From Chromatiales bacterium (ex Bugula neritina AB1) (GTDB lineage: Bacteria > Pseudomonadota > Gammaproteobacteria > Granulosicoccales > Granulosicoccaceae), in NCBI GenBank assembly GCA_001730015.1, contig MDLA01000191.1, forward strand, positions 1 to 48,016: a DNA stretch of 48,016 nucleotides, given 5' to 3'. The translations under genes were made by a program, and so were the position numbers. The notes under the pieces are model-generated. The model did no database searches. It had not been told where the DNA came from and saw only the letters and a list, made by a program, of their open reading frames with translations. Below, piece by piece: positions 17,129-25,754 of this stretch (within the stretch, counting starts at the first letter, position 1; every line of letters begins with the position of its first letter).

Positions 17129-18133
17129 ATGAATCCAGATCACAATCGCGTCCCGACTATTGAAGATGTACGCGCAGCGCAGCAGCGTTGTAATGGCAAA
17201 GTGCTCACCACACCATTACTGGAGAGCCCGCTGTTAAACAAGCAGATTGGTAAACGGCTGTTGATCAAAGCCGAGTGCCTGCAGATAACCGGCGCATTCA
17301 AGTTTCGTGGTGCATGGTCAGCTTTGTCGTCACTGACACAAGAGCAGCTAGATCGTGGCGTACTTGCCTATTCATCAGGTAATCACGCTCAGGCTATCGC
17401 CTACGCGGCGGCGCTGCACCACACTCGCGCTACCATCATTATGCCGAACGATGCTCCCGCACTAAAACGAACAAATACCGAAGCCTACGGAGCTGAAGTT
17501 GTGCTCTATGATCGCCCAGGCGGAGAAGACCGCGAAGCAATAGGTCAGGAACTGGCCAAGCAGCGCGGCTGCACATTAATAAAGCCCTATGACAACACAC
17601 AGGTAATCAGTGGTCAGGGTACGTGTGGTTTAGAGCTGGCACAGCAACTGGCCGAGCGACGCATAGAAAAAGCCGATGTACTGGTGTGTTGCGGTGGCGG
17701 CGGCTTAACCGCCGGAATCACACTAGCGCTGGAAGCAGATGCACCCGGCATCACAGTGCGGCCAGTTGAACCGGTCAACTACGACGATGTTGCCAGATCT
17801 ATAGCAAGCGGCAAGCGGGAATCCGTAGTCGACTATCAGCCATCTATTTGCGATGCGATAGTCACCCCGTCTCCGGGAGAATTAACATTCCCCATTATCA
17901 AACGCAGTTGTGGAGCAGGCCTTGTGGTGAGCGACGATGAGGCACTGCAGGCAATAGCTGTTGCCCAACATCACTTCAAACTCGTTGCAGAGCCAGGAGG
18001 TGCAGTTGCTCTGGCAGCAACTTTATTCCGACAAAATGAAATCCTCGCAGACACAATCGTCTGTGTGGTTTCCGGTGGCAATGTCGCCCCCGACATTCTT
18101 ACACGGGCGCTTTCACGGGTCTCTAGTATCTAG
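17129..18133 (+). CDS. PLP-dependent threonine/serine dehydratase family protein
   Basis: A 334-residue fold-type II PLP enzyme. Lys58 in ITGAFKFRGA is the Schiff-base lysine, SSGNHAQA near 82-89 binds substrate carboxylate and CCGGGGLTAG near 191-200 holds the cofactor phosphate; IKPYDN and SGQGTCGLEL match serine/threonine dehydratases. No regulatory ACT domain is present, as in catabolic forms. The reaction would deaminate threonine, serine or another beta-hydroxy amino acid to a 2-oxo acid. Placement directly after the TAXI permease suggests it degrades the imported compound. Related EutB-type and hydroxyaspartate dehydratases are alternatives. GCGAGA precedes the ATG. Confidence 0.88.
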   Translation: MNPDHNRVPTIEDVRAAQQRCNGKVLTTPLLESPLLNKQIGKRLLIKAECLQITGAFKFRGAWSALSSLTQEQLDRGVLAYSSGNHAQAIAYAAALHHTRATIIMPNDAPALKRTNTEAYGAEVVLYDRPGGEDREAIGQELAKQRGCTLIKPYDNTQVISGQGTCGLELAQQLAERRIEKADVLVCCGGGGLTAGITLALEADAPGITVRPVEPVNYDDVARSIASGKRESVVDYQPSICDAIVTPSPGELTFPIIKRSCGAGLVVSDDEALQAIAVAQHHFKLVAEPGGAVALAATLFRQNEILADTIVCVVSGGNVAPDILTRALSRVSSI

Positions 18134-18176
18134 AGGTGTTTCGATAATTATAACCAGGGGCGAAACCAGTTTAGTA

Positions 18177-18482
18177 TTATCTCCAGTAGGTGACTCCATC
18201 ATCACACAACCAACCTGTCATATCTGGAGATACATCGGTAGTAAATACAGGGTTTATATCACCGTTTGAATTAATAGAAGTACCAATCCCAACATCTACA
18301 TCGCCTTTTACTCGAGCAACTATTCTACAGTTATTAGCTTCCTTGAAAGCTTGCCACTCGTTGTTTCTTATTTCCACCAGCGCCCAGACACCCCATAGAA
18401 GTAATGCCAACACACCAAGGCCAATGAAAACCGTCGTTATCTCCCAACGATTTGAATACACTGATCTATTTGGCTTGTTCAT
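18177..18482 (-). CDS. Hypothetical small membrane-anchored protein
   Basis: An unrecognised 101-residue protein: short polar N-terminus, one hydrophobic segment at about residues 13-33 (VFIGLGVLALLLWGVWALV), then a domain starting NEWQAFKEANNCRIVARVKG and ending GWLCDDGVTYWR. Two Cys in the soluble part could form a disulfide outside the membrane. I chose ATG 18482, because GGGA lies seven bases upstream; GTG 18488 is in frame. The ordered C-terminal motif argues it is real. Function unknown. Confidence 0.6.
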   Translation of the reverse strand: MNKPNRSVYSNRWEITTVFIGLGVLALLLWGVWALVEIRNNEWQAFKEANNCRIVARVKGDVDVGIGTSINSNGDINPVFTTDVSPDMTGWLCDDGVTYWR

Positions 18483-18597
18483 ACACACTTCCCTGCGAGC
18501 CTTGTATATTCTCGCCAGCCGTTAGGGACAATTCCCGGAAACCAGGACTCATCACTTCAACTTACACCTCTCAATAATATGTTTATGAGAGCTTTTA

Positions 18598-18640
18598 CTA
18601 ACGACTAACGACTAACGACTAACGACTAACGACTAACGAC
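18598..18640. repeat. Heptamer tandem array (CTAACGA)x6 at a gene 3' end
   Basis: Six exact copies of CTAACGA plus one further C. The array covers the 3' end of the molybdopterin oxidoreductase gene on the minus strand, whose TAG at 18633-18635 lies inside the repeat. Copies are identical, pointing to recent slippage or a maintained protein-binding array. Confidence 0.9.
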
Positions 18641-20693
18641 TGGCCGCCGATTCGACAGATACAAAGGTTTCATTATAGCATGCACCACTTTCGATATCTG
18701 TACGTATGCTGGCATCAATTAGAGCATTGACTGTTCTGCCGGTGGCGCTGGTCTTAAGCCAGGTACCCTTAGGACTATAAAGGACGCCCGGCCGAACGGC
18801 ATCTGTTACAACTAGTTTCAGGTTTACCTCGCCGAGATCGTTGCGAACCAAAACCTGTGCGCCATTATCCAGTTGCAGAGTACTTGCATCTGCCGGATTC
18901 ATCTCCAGTACCTCAACGCCGACGGAATCCGCACAGCCACCAAACGTTGCATTCGTCCGCTTTGATGACGATGGCGAGATCAGAACAAACTGCCTGTCCT
19001 GTACAGCCGGTTCAAAGCGGGGGACACCGAAACCATATTGCTGCTCTAGTGCTTCGCAGTACAGCTCTATTTTACCCGATGGCGTTTGCGGCAACACAGT
19101 GTCACAAAGAATAGTCTCACCACCGCCGATCGGCTTTAACTCAATCGCCTCAGTCAGCGGGATTTCACTGGGCTTCAGCCCGTTCAATCGCTTATCAGTA
19201 CCATCGATAGCAGCATCCATTAATTCTTCATCGGACTCACAAAATACCGGATCATCAAACCCGAAACGTTTTGCCAGGCGGCGAAAGATCTCAGTATTGG
19301 GCAGGCTTTCGCCAACACACGGTATTGCAGGTTCAGCTCGCTGCAGGTAATTCTGTCCATAAGAGCCATAGATATCTGCGTATTCAAAATGACTGGCAGC
19401 CGGAAGGATGACATCGGCATACTGCATGGAATCTGTCATTACAATATCGCACCCGACGATAAACAGATCTTCCCGGCTCAGCGCATCGATCATCTGCTGT
19501 TGATCGGGATGAGTACAAACCGGATTATGGTTATAGATCATGATGGCCTTAACCGGAATTTTCATTTCCCGGCTTAACAATTTCTCACTCACATCAACAA
19601 TATTAAATATTCGCGTTTCTTCGTGCATCAGGTCCGGGCGCTGCAGCTTATCAGTTGTTTTCGGGTTGATCAGTCCTGCCTTCGCCAGCACTCCGGCTCC
19701 CACCCTGCCATGGTTACCCGTCAGCGCCTGCAACGCCATCGCCGCTCGCAGACCTGACCCTCCACTCTTACCACGCTCAATACCGTTCCCGACCGAAACT
19801 GCTACGGTTTTGGCTGAAATATAATAATCTATAAATTCGTCAAACTGTTCTCTGCTAATTCTGCAATACTGAGCAACATCATCGGGAGTATACTTTTTCG
19901 CCTGCTGCATATACTGCTCATAACCAGTCGTCCACTGCTCGACAAACTCAGTATCTATATGACCACGACGCTCAAGTTCAGCCGCTACCGCCATTGCAAA
20001 AACCACATCAGTACCTGGATGTATTGCGAGAAACAAATCACTTTGTTCAGCCACCTTTGTACGCTTGGGATCAATAACAATTAACCTTGCACCAGATTCA
20101 CGCGCTGTCTTGATCACGCGAATAAGGTGCAGATTAGATACTGTTACGTTGTTGCCCCACACAACAATCAAATCTGCGTATACGGCCTGTTCAGGTGGCA
20201 TTCCGGCCGCAGCACCATAAAGGCTGGTATAAGCCCGGCCACGGACTGCACCACACAACGGGCCTCGCTCAAGACGAGTTGCGCCCAGCTTATGGAAAAA
20301 ACGACAATCCATCGAGCCACCTGCAAGCTCGCCATGCGGTCCGGCGTAGTTAAACGGCATAACCGACTGCGAGCCGTATTCGTTTATTGCTTTGCTAAAC
20401 CCTTCATAGACAAGATCAAAGGCTTTATCCCAGGTGATTTCCCGATATTGCCCGTCCCCTCTTTTGCCTGTCCGCTGCAGTGGCTTGGTTAATCTTCCTT
20501 CGCCGTGCACGAACTCCGGGTAATAACGCGTCACCTTGTTGCAGATCACCCCATCCGTATAGGAGTTGGCCGCAGACCCGTGTACCGCTACCACTTTGTC
20601 GGCAACAACTGAAACATTCAAACTACAGCAATCCGGACAATCCAGCGGGCAGACACTGGGACGACTCTGTGTATCGGGCGATGTACTTTGCAT
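18633..20693 (-). CDS. Molybdopterin-dependent oxidoreductase (DMSO reductase superfamily)
   Basis: A 686-residue molybdenum enzyme without a visible Tat signal, hence probably cytoplasmic. The N-terminus has CPLDCPDCC at 15-23 and VICNKVTRYY near 49, giving four Cys for a [4Fe-4S] cluster. GPLCGAVRG near 144 contains a Cys in the region where the family places its Mo ligand. Later blocks are IVVWGNNVTVSN, the DPKRTKVAEQSDLFLAIHPG cofactor loop and the C-terminal molydopterin-binding domain starting near FVLISPSSS. The general type resembles formate dehydrogenase-like or thiosulfate-like oxidoreductases of unknown substrate. No electron-transfer subunit is adjacent. It is divergent from the MocR regulator, its likely controller. 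Confidence 0.88.
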   Translation of the reverse strand: MQSTSPDTQSRPSVCPLDCPDCCSLNVSVVADKVVAVHGSAANSYTDGVICNKVTRYYPEFVHGEGRLTKPLQRTGKRGDGQYREITWDKAFDLVYEGFSKAINEYGSQSVMPFNYAGPHGELAGGSMDCRFFHKLGATRLERGPLCGAVRGRAYTSLYGAAAGMPPEQAVYADLIVVWGNNVTVSNLHLIRVIKTARESGARLIVIDPKRTKVAEQSDLFLAIHPGTDVVFAMAVAAELERRGHIDTEFVEQWTTGYEQYMQQAKKYTPDDVAQYCRISREQFDEFIDYYISAKTVAVSVGNGIERGKSGGSGLRAAMALQALTGNHGRVGAGVLAKAGLINPKTTDKLQRPDLMHEETRIFNIVDVSEKLLSREMKIPVKAIMIYNHNPVCTHPDQQQMIDALSREDLFIVGCDIVMTDSMQYADVILPAASHFEYADIYGSYGQNYLQRAEPAIPCVGESLPNTEIFRRLAKRFGFDDPVFCESDEELMDAAIDGTDKRLNGLKPSEIPLTEAIELKPIGGGETILCDTVLPQTPSGKIELYCEALEQQYGFGVPRFEPAVQDRQFVLISPSSSKRTNATFGGCADSVGVEVLEMNPADASTLQLDNGAQVLVRNDLGEVNLKLVVTDAVRPGVLYSPKGTWLKTSATGRTVNALIDASIRTDIESGACYNETFVSVESAASR

Positions 20694-20820
20694 GAATGAA
20701 CCCCTAAAATTTTTTTTTGATTCCCGGGTGCCCCTTTATCCGGCAGCTTATCGCTACCAGAAGGAGCGTTATAAAACGTCCGGACAACATGGCATTAGCA
20801 GAGTATAGTGTGTAGTATTT

Positions 20821-20835
20821 TGGTTCCTTTAACCA
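20821..20835. promoter_or_regulatory. Inverted repeat in the oxidoreductase/MocR divergent region
   Basis: TGGTT, CCTTT, AACCA is a perfect 5-bp inverted repeat; a second TGGTTC occurs in reverse about 30 bases on (AGAACCATAA). MocR proteins often bind repeated sites beside their own gene, so this is a candidate operator 50 bases before the MocR start. Confidence 0.3.
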
Positions 20836-20884
20836 GATACAATTAAGACAACCCAATAGAACCATAATTACTGGAATCCAGCCA

Positions 20885-22312
20885 GTGCTGACACCCGAGA
20901 TATTACAGGCAATGCAACCACTGGCCACCTCTGGGTTGCCTAAAGTCCGACAACTGTATTTATCACTTTACCAGGCAATCATCAGTGGTAAATTGCCACT
21001 TGATTTCATTCTGCCATCGAGCCGAACACTGGCACAGCAGCTTAGTGTAGGGCGCAACACAGTGATCAGTGTCTATAACCAACTCTGTGATGAGGGACTG
21101 CTGGTCAGCGAAGGCAGGCGCGGAACACGTATCTGCTATCGGGCACAGTCGTCCGGACTCAACAATACCACCGGCAGCACTCCCTGGCCTCTGTCGACCC
21201 GGTCAGCAGACTACAGAAATGCCCGTAATCGACCGGATATCTTTTCACCAGGCCAGCCCGATACCACGCTATTTCCACGGCCGGCCTGGAGAAAAGCGCT
21301 GATGGCAGCATCACATCTGCCAGCCTCACAGCTCGGCTACCAGGAAAGTTCTCTACCGGAACTGCAATCTTCCATATCACGATTTCTTGCAACTTATCGC
21401 TCCCTGCATGTACAGCCGAATCAAATAATCATTACCGCCTCCACCAGACAGAGTCTACTTCTAGGCGCAGCTTTATTTAGCGATCAGGGGAATACTGCCT
21501 GGGTTGAATCACCGGGCTATTCCGGCGCTATCGATGCCTTTCGTCACCTTGGCCTGGACATTGTTTCCTGCTCTATAGATCAATACGGTCTGGTTCCGGC
21601 AGCCACCGAAACGCCGCCTGCATTAATTTACACAACTCCCTGCTTCCAGTACCCGCACGGAATGCCACTGAGTGCAAAACGCCGCGAGCAACTGCTGACA
21701 CTATCACGTGAGCACGGCACCGTGCTATTTGAAGACGACTACGACAGTGAATTCAGAGACGAAACCCAGCCAAGACCCGCACTTGCCGCTGATAACAGCG
21801 ATGCCAGAGTGCTGCACGCCGGTACTTTTTCTAAACTGATGTTTCCGGCCGTTAGAGTGGCCTGGCTGGTAGTACCCGAAAACCATGCCGAGCATGCACA
21901 CCACTGTCTGCGATCTCTCGGCGGCGGCCATAACACTATTTCGCAGGCGGCTGTGGCAGAACTTCTGAATAACGGATCGGTGGCCCGCCATCTCCAGAAT
22001 GCCAGACATGTTTACGCACATCGCCGCAAAGTACTATTGGAGTCTCTGGCCAACTGCGAAAACGTGCAGGCTCCGACTCATCATGCAGGGAGCCTGAGCA
22101 TGGTGCTGTCTTTAACCAAACCCCGCCCGATCAGTAAACTGGAAGGAGCATTGTCGGAGCACAATATCGGCGCGGTACCGCTGGAGCGAATACTCTGGCA
22201 CCAACCTCAGGCGCGTCGATCAACAAAAATAGTGATCGGTCTAGGCAATGTTGATTCACTGGAAATACCGGAGTGCATCAACTTGCTGGATAAGGCAATT
22301 GGATCCGTTTGA
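20885..22312 (+). CDS. MocR-family regulator (GntR HTH fused to aminotransferase-like domain)
   Basis: A 475-residue MocR/GabR/PdxR-type transcription factor. Residues 15-85 form a GntR winged helix (LPLDFILPSSRTLAQQLSVG, then TVISVYNQLCDEGLLVSEGR). From about 115 there is a fold-type I aminotransferase domain with FEDDYDSEF at 282-290 (Asp binding the PLP pyridine nitrogen) and AGTFSKLMFP at 312-321, in which Lys317 is the PLP lysine. It therefore should bind PLP or a PLP-amino-acid adduct as effector. Start is GTG. It is divergent from the molybdenum oxidoreductase, with the TAXI-dehydratase genes nearby; regulation of either is inferred, not seen. Confidence 0.9.
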   Translation: MLTPEILQAMQPLATSGLPKVRQLYLSLYQAIISGKLPLDFILPSSRTLAQQLSVGRNTVISVYNQLCDEGLLVSEGRRGTRICYRAQSSGLNNTTGSTPWPLSTRSADYRNARNRPDIFSPGQPDTTLFPRPAWRKALMAASHLPASQLGYQESSLPELQSSISRFLATYRSLHVQPNQIIITASTRQSLLLGAALFSDQGNTAWVESPGYSGAIDAFRHLGLDIVSCSIDQYGLVPAATETPPALIYTTPCFQYPHGMPLSAKRREQLLTLSREHGTVLFEDDYDSEFRDETQPRPALAADNSDARVLHAGTFSKLMFPAVRVAWLVVPENHAEHAHHCLRSLGGGHNTISQAAVAELLNNGSVARHLQNARHVYAHRRKVLLESLANCENVQAPTHHAGSLSMVLSLTKPRPISKLEGALSEHNIGAVPLERILWHQPQARRSTKIVIGLGNVDSLEIPECINLLDKAIGSV

Positions 22313-22434
22313 AGCTCACTAAAAAACACCGCATTCCCGCGAGGGACACTTTAAATACAGTTGCTTATGTTCTCTGCGGCCTTTACATTCGTGAATAATC
22401 GGCAGTCAGCGATTGCGGGAGGATCGCAAACAAT

Positions 22435-23589
22435 TTAATCAACTGGAATATCGGTTTTCAGAACCAAAAGCAGTAACTGTATCCGGTTCTGTACGCTTGC
22501 CTTTAAATAGATCGACTGAAGCTGTGTTTTGACGGTACTGGGTTTAACATTTCGAATAGCTGCTATTTCCGGATTCTCAAGGCCTTCAATAACCAGCCTG
22601 GCCACCTCTTTCTCTGCCTGAGTCAAGCCGTAAGCCCGGGCAAAAATCGACAGATCAAAATTATATTTTTTCTCAACGTCTGTGATTGTCAGAATTACCC
22701 CTGTCATATCCGCTTCAATCTCGGATTTGAAGTCACGCAACGCCATGACCTCGACCCTAAACGGCAGAGACAATGATCTACAGGGAATTCTCAATTTATA
22801 GATCGACTGTAAATTCTCTCCGATAGCGGTCTTCCCGAGCTCGGCAACCGCGTGCGCAATTTCGGCTGAAAGTTCGGCGTTATCGCAACACAGGCGGTTT
22901 GCAGCGTTGATCTTAATTCCATCATTCTTTTCGAATATCCGCCTGGCTTCCCTGTTGGCTACAATCACCTCACCATCCGGAAGCAACACGCACATACCGA
23001 TTGTCACATGGTCCAGCGCACCAAGAACCATACTATGCTCGGCGTGCAGTCTGTTATAGAGTCGGCCAAGCTCGACGGCTTTTGCCATATGAGGAATCAA
23101 GCATCGGGTCTGCTGATAACTTTGCTGCGGGATTTCGCTGAACTTGTTATCGAACTGGAAAGTTATGCAATCAAACCAACGGCTATTGTTGTTCAGTCGG
23201 CTGACCATACGCCTGAAAACACCAACGTGCTCTGACAGGTACTGGAAATCGCTGCGCCAGCTCGGGCAGCGAGTATTCGGCCAGACATTCAAGTCGTCAA
23301 ACAACTCCTGGTGCGGTCTTGCCAGTATATATTCATAAGCGTCAGCTTCCAGATGACTATGGGTTTGCAGATAATGATCGAGAACTCCATCTGGCAGATC
23401 TCTAAACTCTCGACTCAGGGCATTAATCTGATAGGGCCGCACGGTGTCCAGATCGCGAACCAGCAAAGCCGAACTCCTTGCACCAATACAATCCACCGAC
23501 ATATCGAGTGCCTGCAACCATTGCTCACTAGAGATAGCCGCATCATAAATTCCGCAAATGGAATTTGAAATCGATCCGTTGCTCGACAC
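22435..23589 (-). CDS. LuxR-type HTH transcriptional regulator with N-terminal sensor region
   Basis: A 384-residue regulator. The C-terminal 65 residues are a LuxR/FixJ-type helix-turn-helix (LTQAEKEVARLVIEGLENPE, then RNVKPSTVKTQLQSIYLKAS). The preceding 300 residues look like a sensor with a possible PAS-like part around VLLPDGEVIVANREARRIFE. No receiver Asp signature or membrane segment is seen. I chose GTG 23589, with GAGGG seven bases upstream; TTG 23592 is one codon earlier. It is divergent from paaK across a 410-base region, so control of paaK is plausible but unproven. Confidence 0.82.
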   Translation of the reverse strand: MSSNGSISNSICGIYDAAISSEQWLQALDMSVDCIGARSSALLVRDLDTVRPYQINALSREFRDLPDGVLDHYLQTHSHLEADAYEYILARPHQELFDDLNVWPNTRCPSWRSDFQYLSEHVGVFRRMVSRLNNNSRWFDCITFQFDNKFSEIPQQSYQQTRCLIPHMAKAVELGRLYNRLHAEHSMVLGALDHVTIGMCVLLPDGEVIVANREARRIFEKNDGIKINAANRLCCDNAELSAEIAHAVAELGKTAIGENLQSIYKLRIPCRSLSLPFRVEVMALRDFKSEIEADMTGVILTITDVEKKYNFDLSIFARAYGLTQAEKEVARLVIEGLENPEIAAIRNVKPSTVKTQLQSIYLKASVQNRIQLLLLVLKTDIPVD

Positions 23590-24002
23590 CAATCAACCCT
23601 CGGTTATTTGATTACATAAAAAACACGAATTTTTTTCGATCTGATACTCCTCTATCCAACAAATTAACCATTTAGTTGTTCCATCAACCAACCTAAACTG
23701 TTTCCTGACTCTGACACACTACGCGCCACTCAATACTAACTGCTACCCGTAAAACTGCAACAAAGTCAACATATTAAATTCTAATATATCATAACAACCG
23801 TATACCACTACAACAATCGGGAATACTGAAAATAGTGTCGCAGCACCGACAAAACACCCTGATCGGGAGCCTCTATCAAGCTCCGTTTCTGCAGACTTGA
23901 ACACCCACATCGCAACTACAGCCTGTTTCTGCCAGAATATCGAGTAAAGCCCGCACCACTAAAAGACCACACCAGCGGCCAACTATCTAACGGAATGAAA
24001 GC
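23590..24002. promoter_or_regulatory. 413-base divergent control region with inverted repeat
   Basis: AT-rich spacer between the LuxR-type regulator and paaK with no convincing open frame. It contains the inverted repeat ATATTA-AATTC-TAATAT at 23771-23787, a candidate operator. Just before paaK a four-codon reading frame (ATG AAA GCT TGA, 23995-24006) overlaps the TTG start of paaK, so ribosomes on it would stop on the paaK start. Confidence 0.35.
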
Positions 24003-25310
24003 TTGAAAGACCTTACACCAGATCGCTCATCCCTTGATCCAATTGAAATAGCATCGCGCGATGAAATCTGTGCCCTTCAGCTAAAGCGCATGCAATGGAC
24101 TCTTGCACACGCTTACGACAACGTACCTTTCTACAAAAAAAGCTTTGATAGCGCCAATGTGCATCCTCAAGACCTGAAATCACTCGACGATATTTCGCGC
24201 TTCCCGTTCACAGTAAAATCGGATCTGCGTGACAACTATCCGTTTGGCATGTTTGCCGTACCACAGGAGCAGATAATCCGTGTGCACGCCTCATCCGGCA
24301 CAACCGGTAAGCCCACAGTAGTTGGCTATACGCAGCAGGATATCGAAAACTGGGCAGCTCTGGTCGCACGCTCTATGCGGGCGTCAGGTACGCGACCCGG
24401 TGATCTTGTGCATGTCGCGTACGGCTATGGTTTATTCACCGGCGGGCTGGGTGCGCACTATGGCGCCGAGAAACTGGGTTGTACTGTAGTACCCGTGTCC
24501 GGTGGCATGACCGAACGACAGGTTACTCTCATTCAGGACTTCAAACCAAAAACCATCATGGTCACCCCGAGCTACCTGCTGTCGATTCTCGACGCCTTCC
24601 GTGCGCAGGGTCTGGACCCGCGTGAATCATCGCTGGAGGTCGGTATTTTCGGTGCTGAGCCATGGACCAATGCCATGCGCGAAGAAATAGAACAGGCATT
24701 TGATATGCACGCCACCGATATCTACGGATTATCTGAAGTGATGGGGCCGGGTGTTGCCAGCGAGTGCGTTGAAACCAAAGACGGGCCGACCATCTGGGAA
24801 GATCACTTTTACCCCGAAGTCATCAACCCGCAAACCGGTACGCCGGTAGCCGACGGCGAAGCCGGTGAGCTGGTGTTTACCTCTTTAACCAAAGAAGGCT
24901 TTCCGATAATTCGCTATCGCACCCGCGATTTGACCCGTTTGTTACCAGGCACCGCTCGCAGCATGCGACGCATGGAAAAAATAACCGGCCGCAGCGACGA
25001 CATGATTATTCTCAGGGGTGTCAACGTGTTTCCCACCCAGATCGAAGAACAGTTAATGAAAATTGAGGCACTGGCGCCGCACTTTCAAATTGAACTGACG
25101 CGTGAAAATCGTCTGGATGTTATGACAATTAATACGGAAGCAGCGGACACCGGTATTTCCAAAGAAGCCGGCACAGATGCTGGAAATAATCTGGCGCAGC
25201 TAATCAAAGAGGTTATAGGGATTACGGCTATTGTCAACGTAGCAGCCAGTGGCAGTGTGCCGCGCAGTCAAGGTAAAGCGGTACGCACAATCGACAAGCG
25301 CGAGATCTAA
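24003..25310 (+). CDS. paaK: Phenylacetate--CoA ligase (PaaK)
   Basis: A 435-residue cytoplasmic enzyme that activates phenylacetate with ATP and CoA to phenylacetyl-CoA. Seen: LDPIEIASRDEI near 11-22 and AYDNVPFYKKSF near 37-48, both typical PaaK N-terminal sequence, the AMP-binding loop SSGTTGKP at 97-104, YGLSEVMGPGVASEC near 241, RYRTRDLTRLLPG near 302 and GVNVFPTQIEEQL near 341. TTG 24003 is the only start that keeps the conserved N-terminus, since a TAA lies in frame five codons upstream and the next Met is residue 30. No other paa genes are in the window, so phenylacetyl-CoA would be used by genes elsewhere. Confidence 0.93.
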   Translation: MKDLTPDRSSLDPIEIASRDEICALQLKRMQWTLAHAYDNVPFYKKSFDSANVHPQDLKSLDDISRFPFTVKSDLRDNYPFGMFAVPQEQIIRVHASSGTTGKPTVVGYTQQDIENWAALVARSMRASGTRPGDLVHVAYGYGLFTGGLGAHYGAEKLGCTVVPVSGGMTERQVTLIQDFKPKTIMVTPSYLLSILDAFRAQGLDPRESSLEVGIFGAEPWTNAMREEIEQAFDMHATDIYGLSEVMGPGVASECVETKDGPTIWEDHFYPEVINPQTGTPVADGEAGELVFTSLTKEGFPIIRYRTRDLTRLLPGTARSMRRMEKITGRSDDMIILRGVNVFPTQIEEQLMKIEALAPHFQIELTRENRLDVMTINTEAADTGISKEAGTDAGNNLAQLIKEVIGITAIVNVAASGSVPRSQGKAVRTIDKREI

Positions 25311-25331
25311 AACCGGTAAAGAGGCCATGCA

Positions 25332-25694
25332 TCAATCTTCATCGTCACCTTTGTTCAGCATACTTTTCAGATCAGCAAACGGATTGTGTGTTGCCACTGG
25401 GCCCGTTTTATCTTCCCCGTAAGTTATCTGTTCAACAAAACGCTGGTGTTCGTTGTCGTGGCAGAATACGCACAATAGCTCCCAGTTGCTGCCATCCTCC
25501 GGGTTATTATCATGATTATGATCGCGATGGTGTACCGTCAGTTCCCGCACATTACTGTGGTCGAATTCGCGCATGCACCGACCACAGACCCAGGGGTACA
25601 TTTTTAACGATCGCTGTCGGTAACCATCTTCACGGCTTTCATAAGAGGCTCGCGCAGTCGCGACCAGTTTATCCAGCTTGCTATCATTTCCTGC
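25332..25694 (-). CDS. yajD: HNH nuclease family protein YajD
   Basis: A 120-residue protein matching E. coli YajD along its whole length, including YPWVCGRCMREF, RELTVHHRDHNHDNNPEDGS, NWELLCVFCHDNEH and the C-terminal NPFADLKSMLNK. Two CxxC pairs near 38/41 and 76/79 bind zinc, and the HH of VHH with the later Asn and His make the HNH motif. YajD is widespread in gammaproteobacteria but its biological substrate is not established. Start ATG 25694 has AGGTG five bases upstream; the 14 codons before it are not family-like. Confidence 0.93.
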   Translation of the reverse strand, partial: AGNDSKLDKLVATARASYESREDGYRQRSLKMYPWVCGRCMREFDHSNVRELTVHHRDHNHDNNPEDGSNWELLCVFCHDNEHQRFVEQITYGEDKTGPVATHNPFADLKSMLNKGDDED

Positions 25695-25754
25695 CATCAA
25701 AGCACCTGTATTCGCATTGAAAAAACACAATTGCAATACAACACAAGCAGCCGA

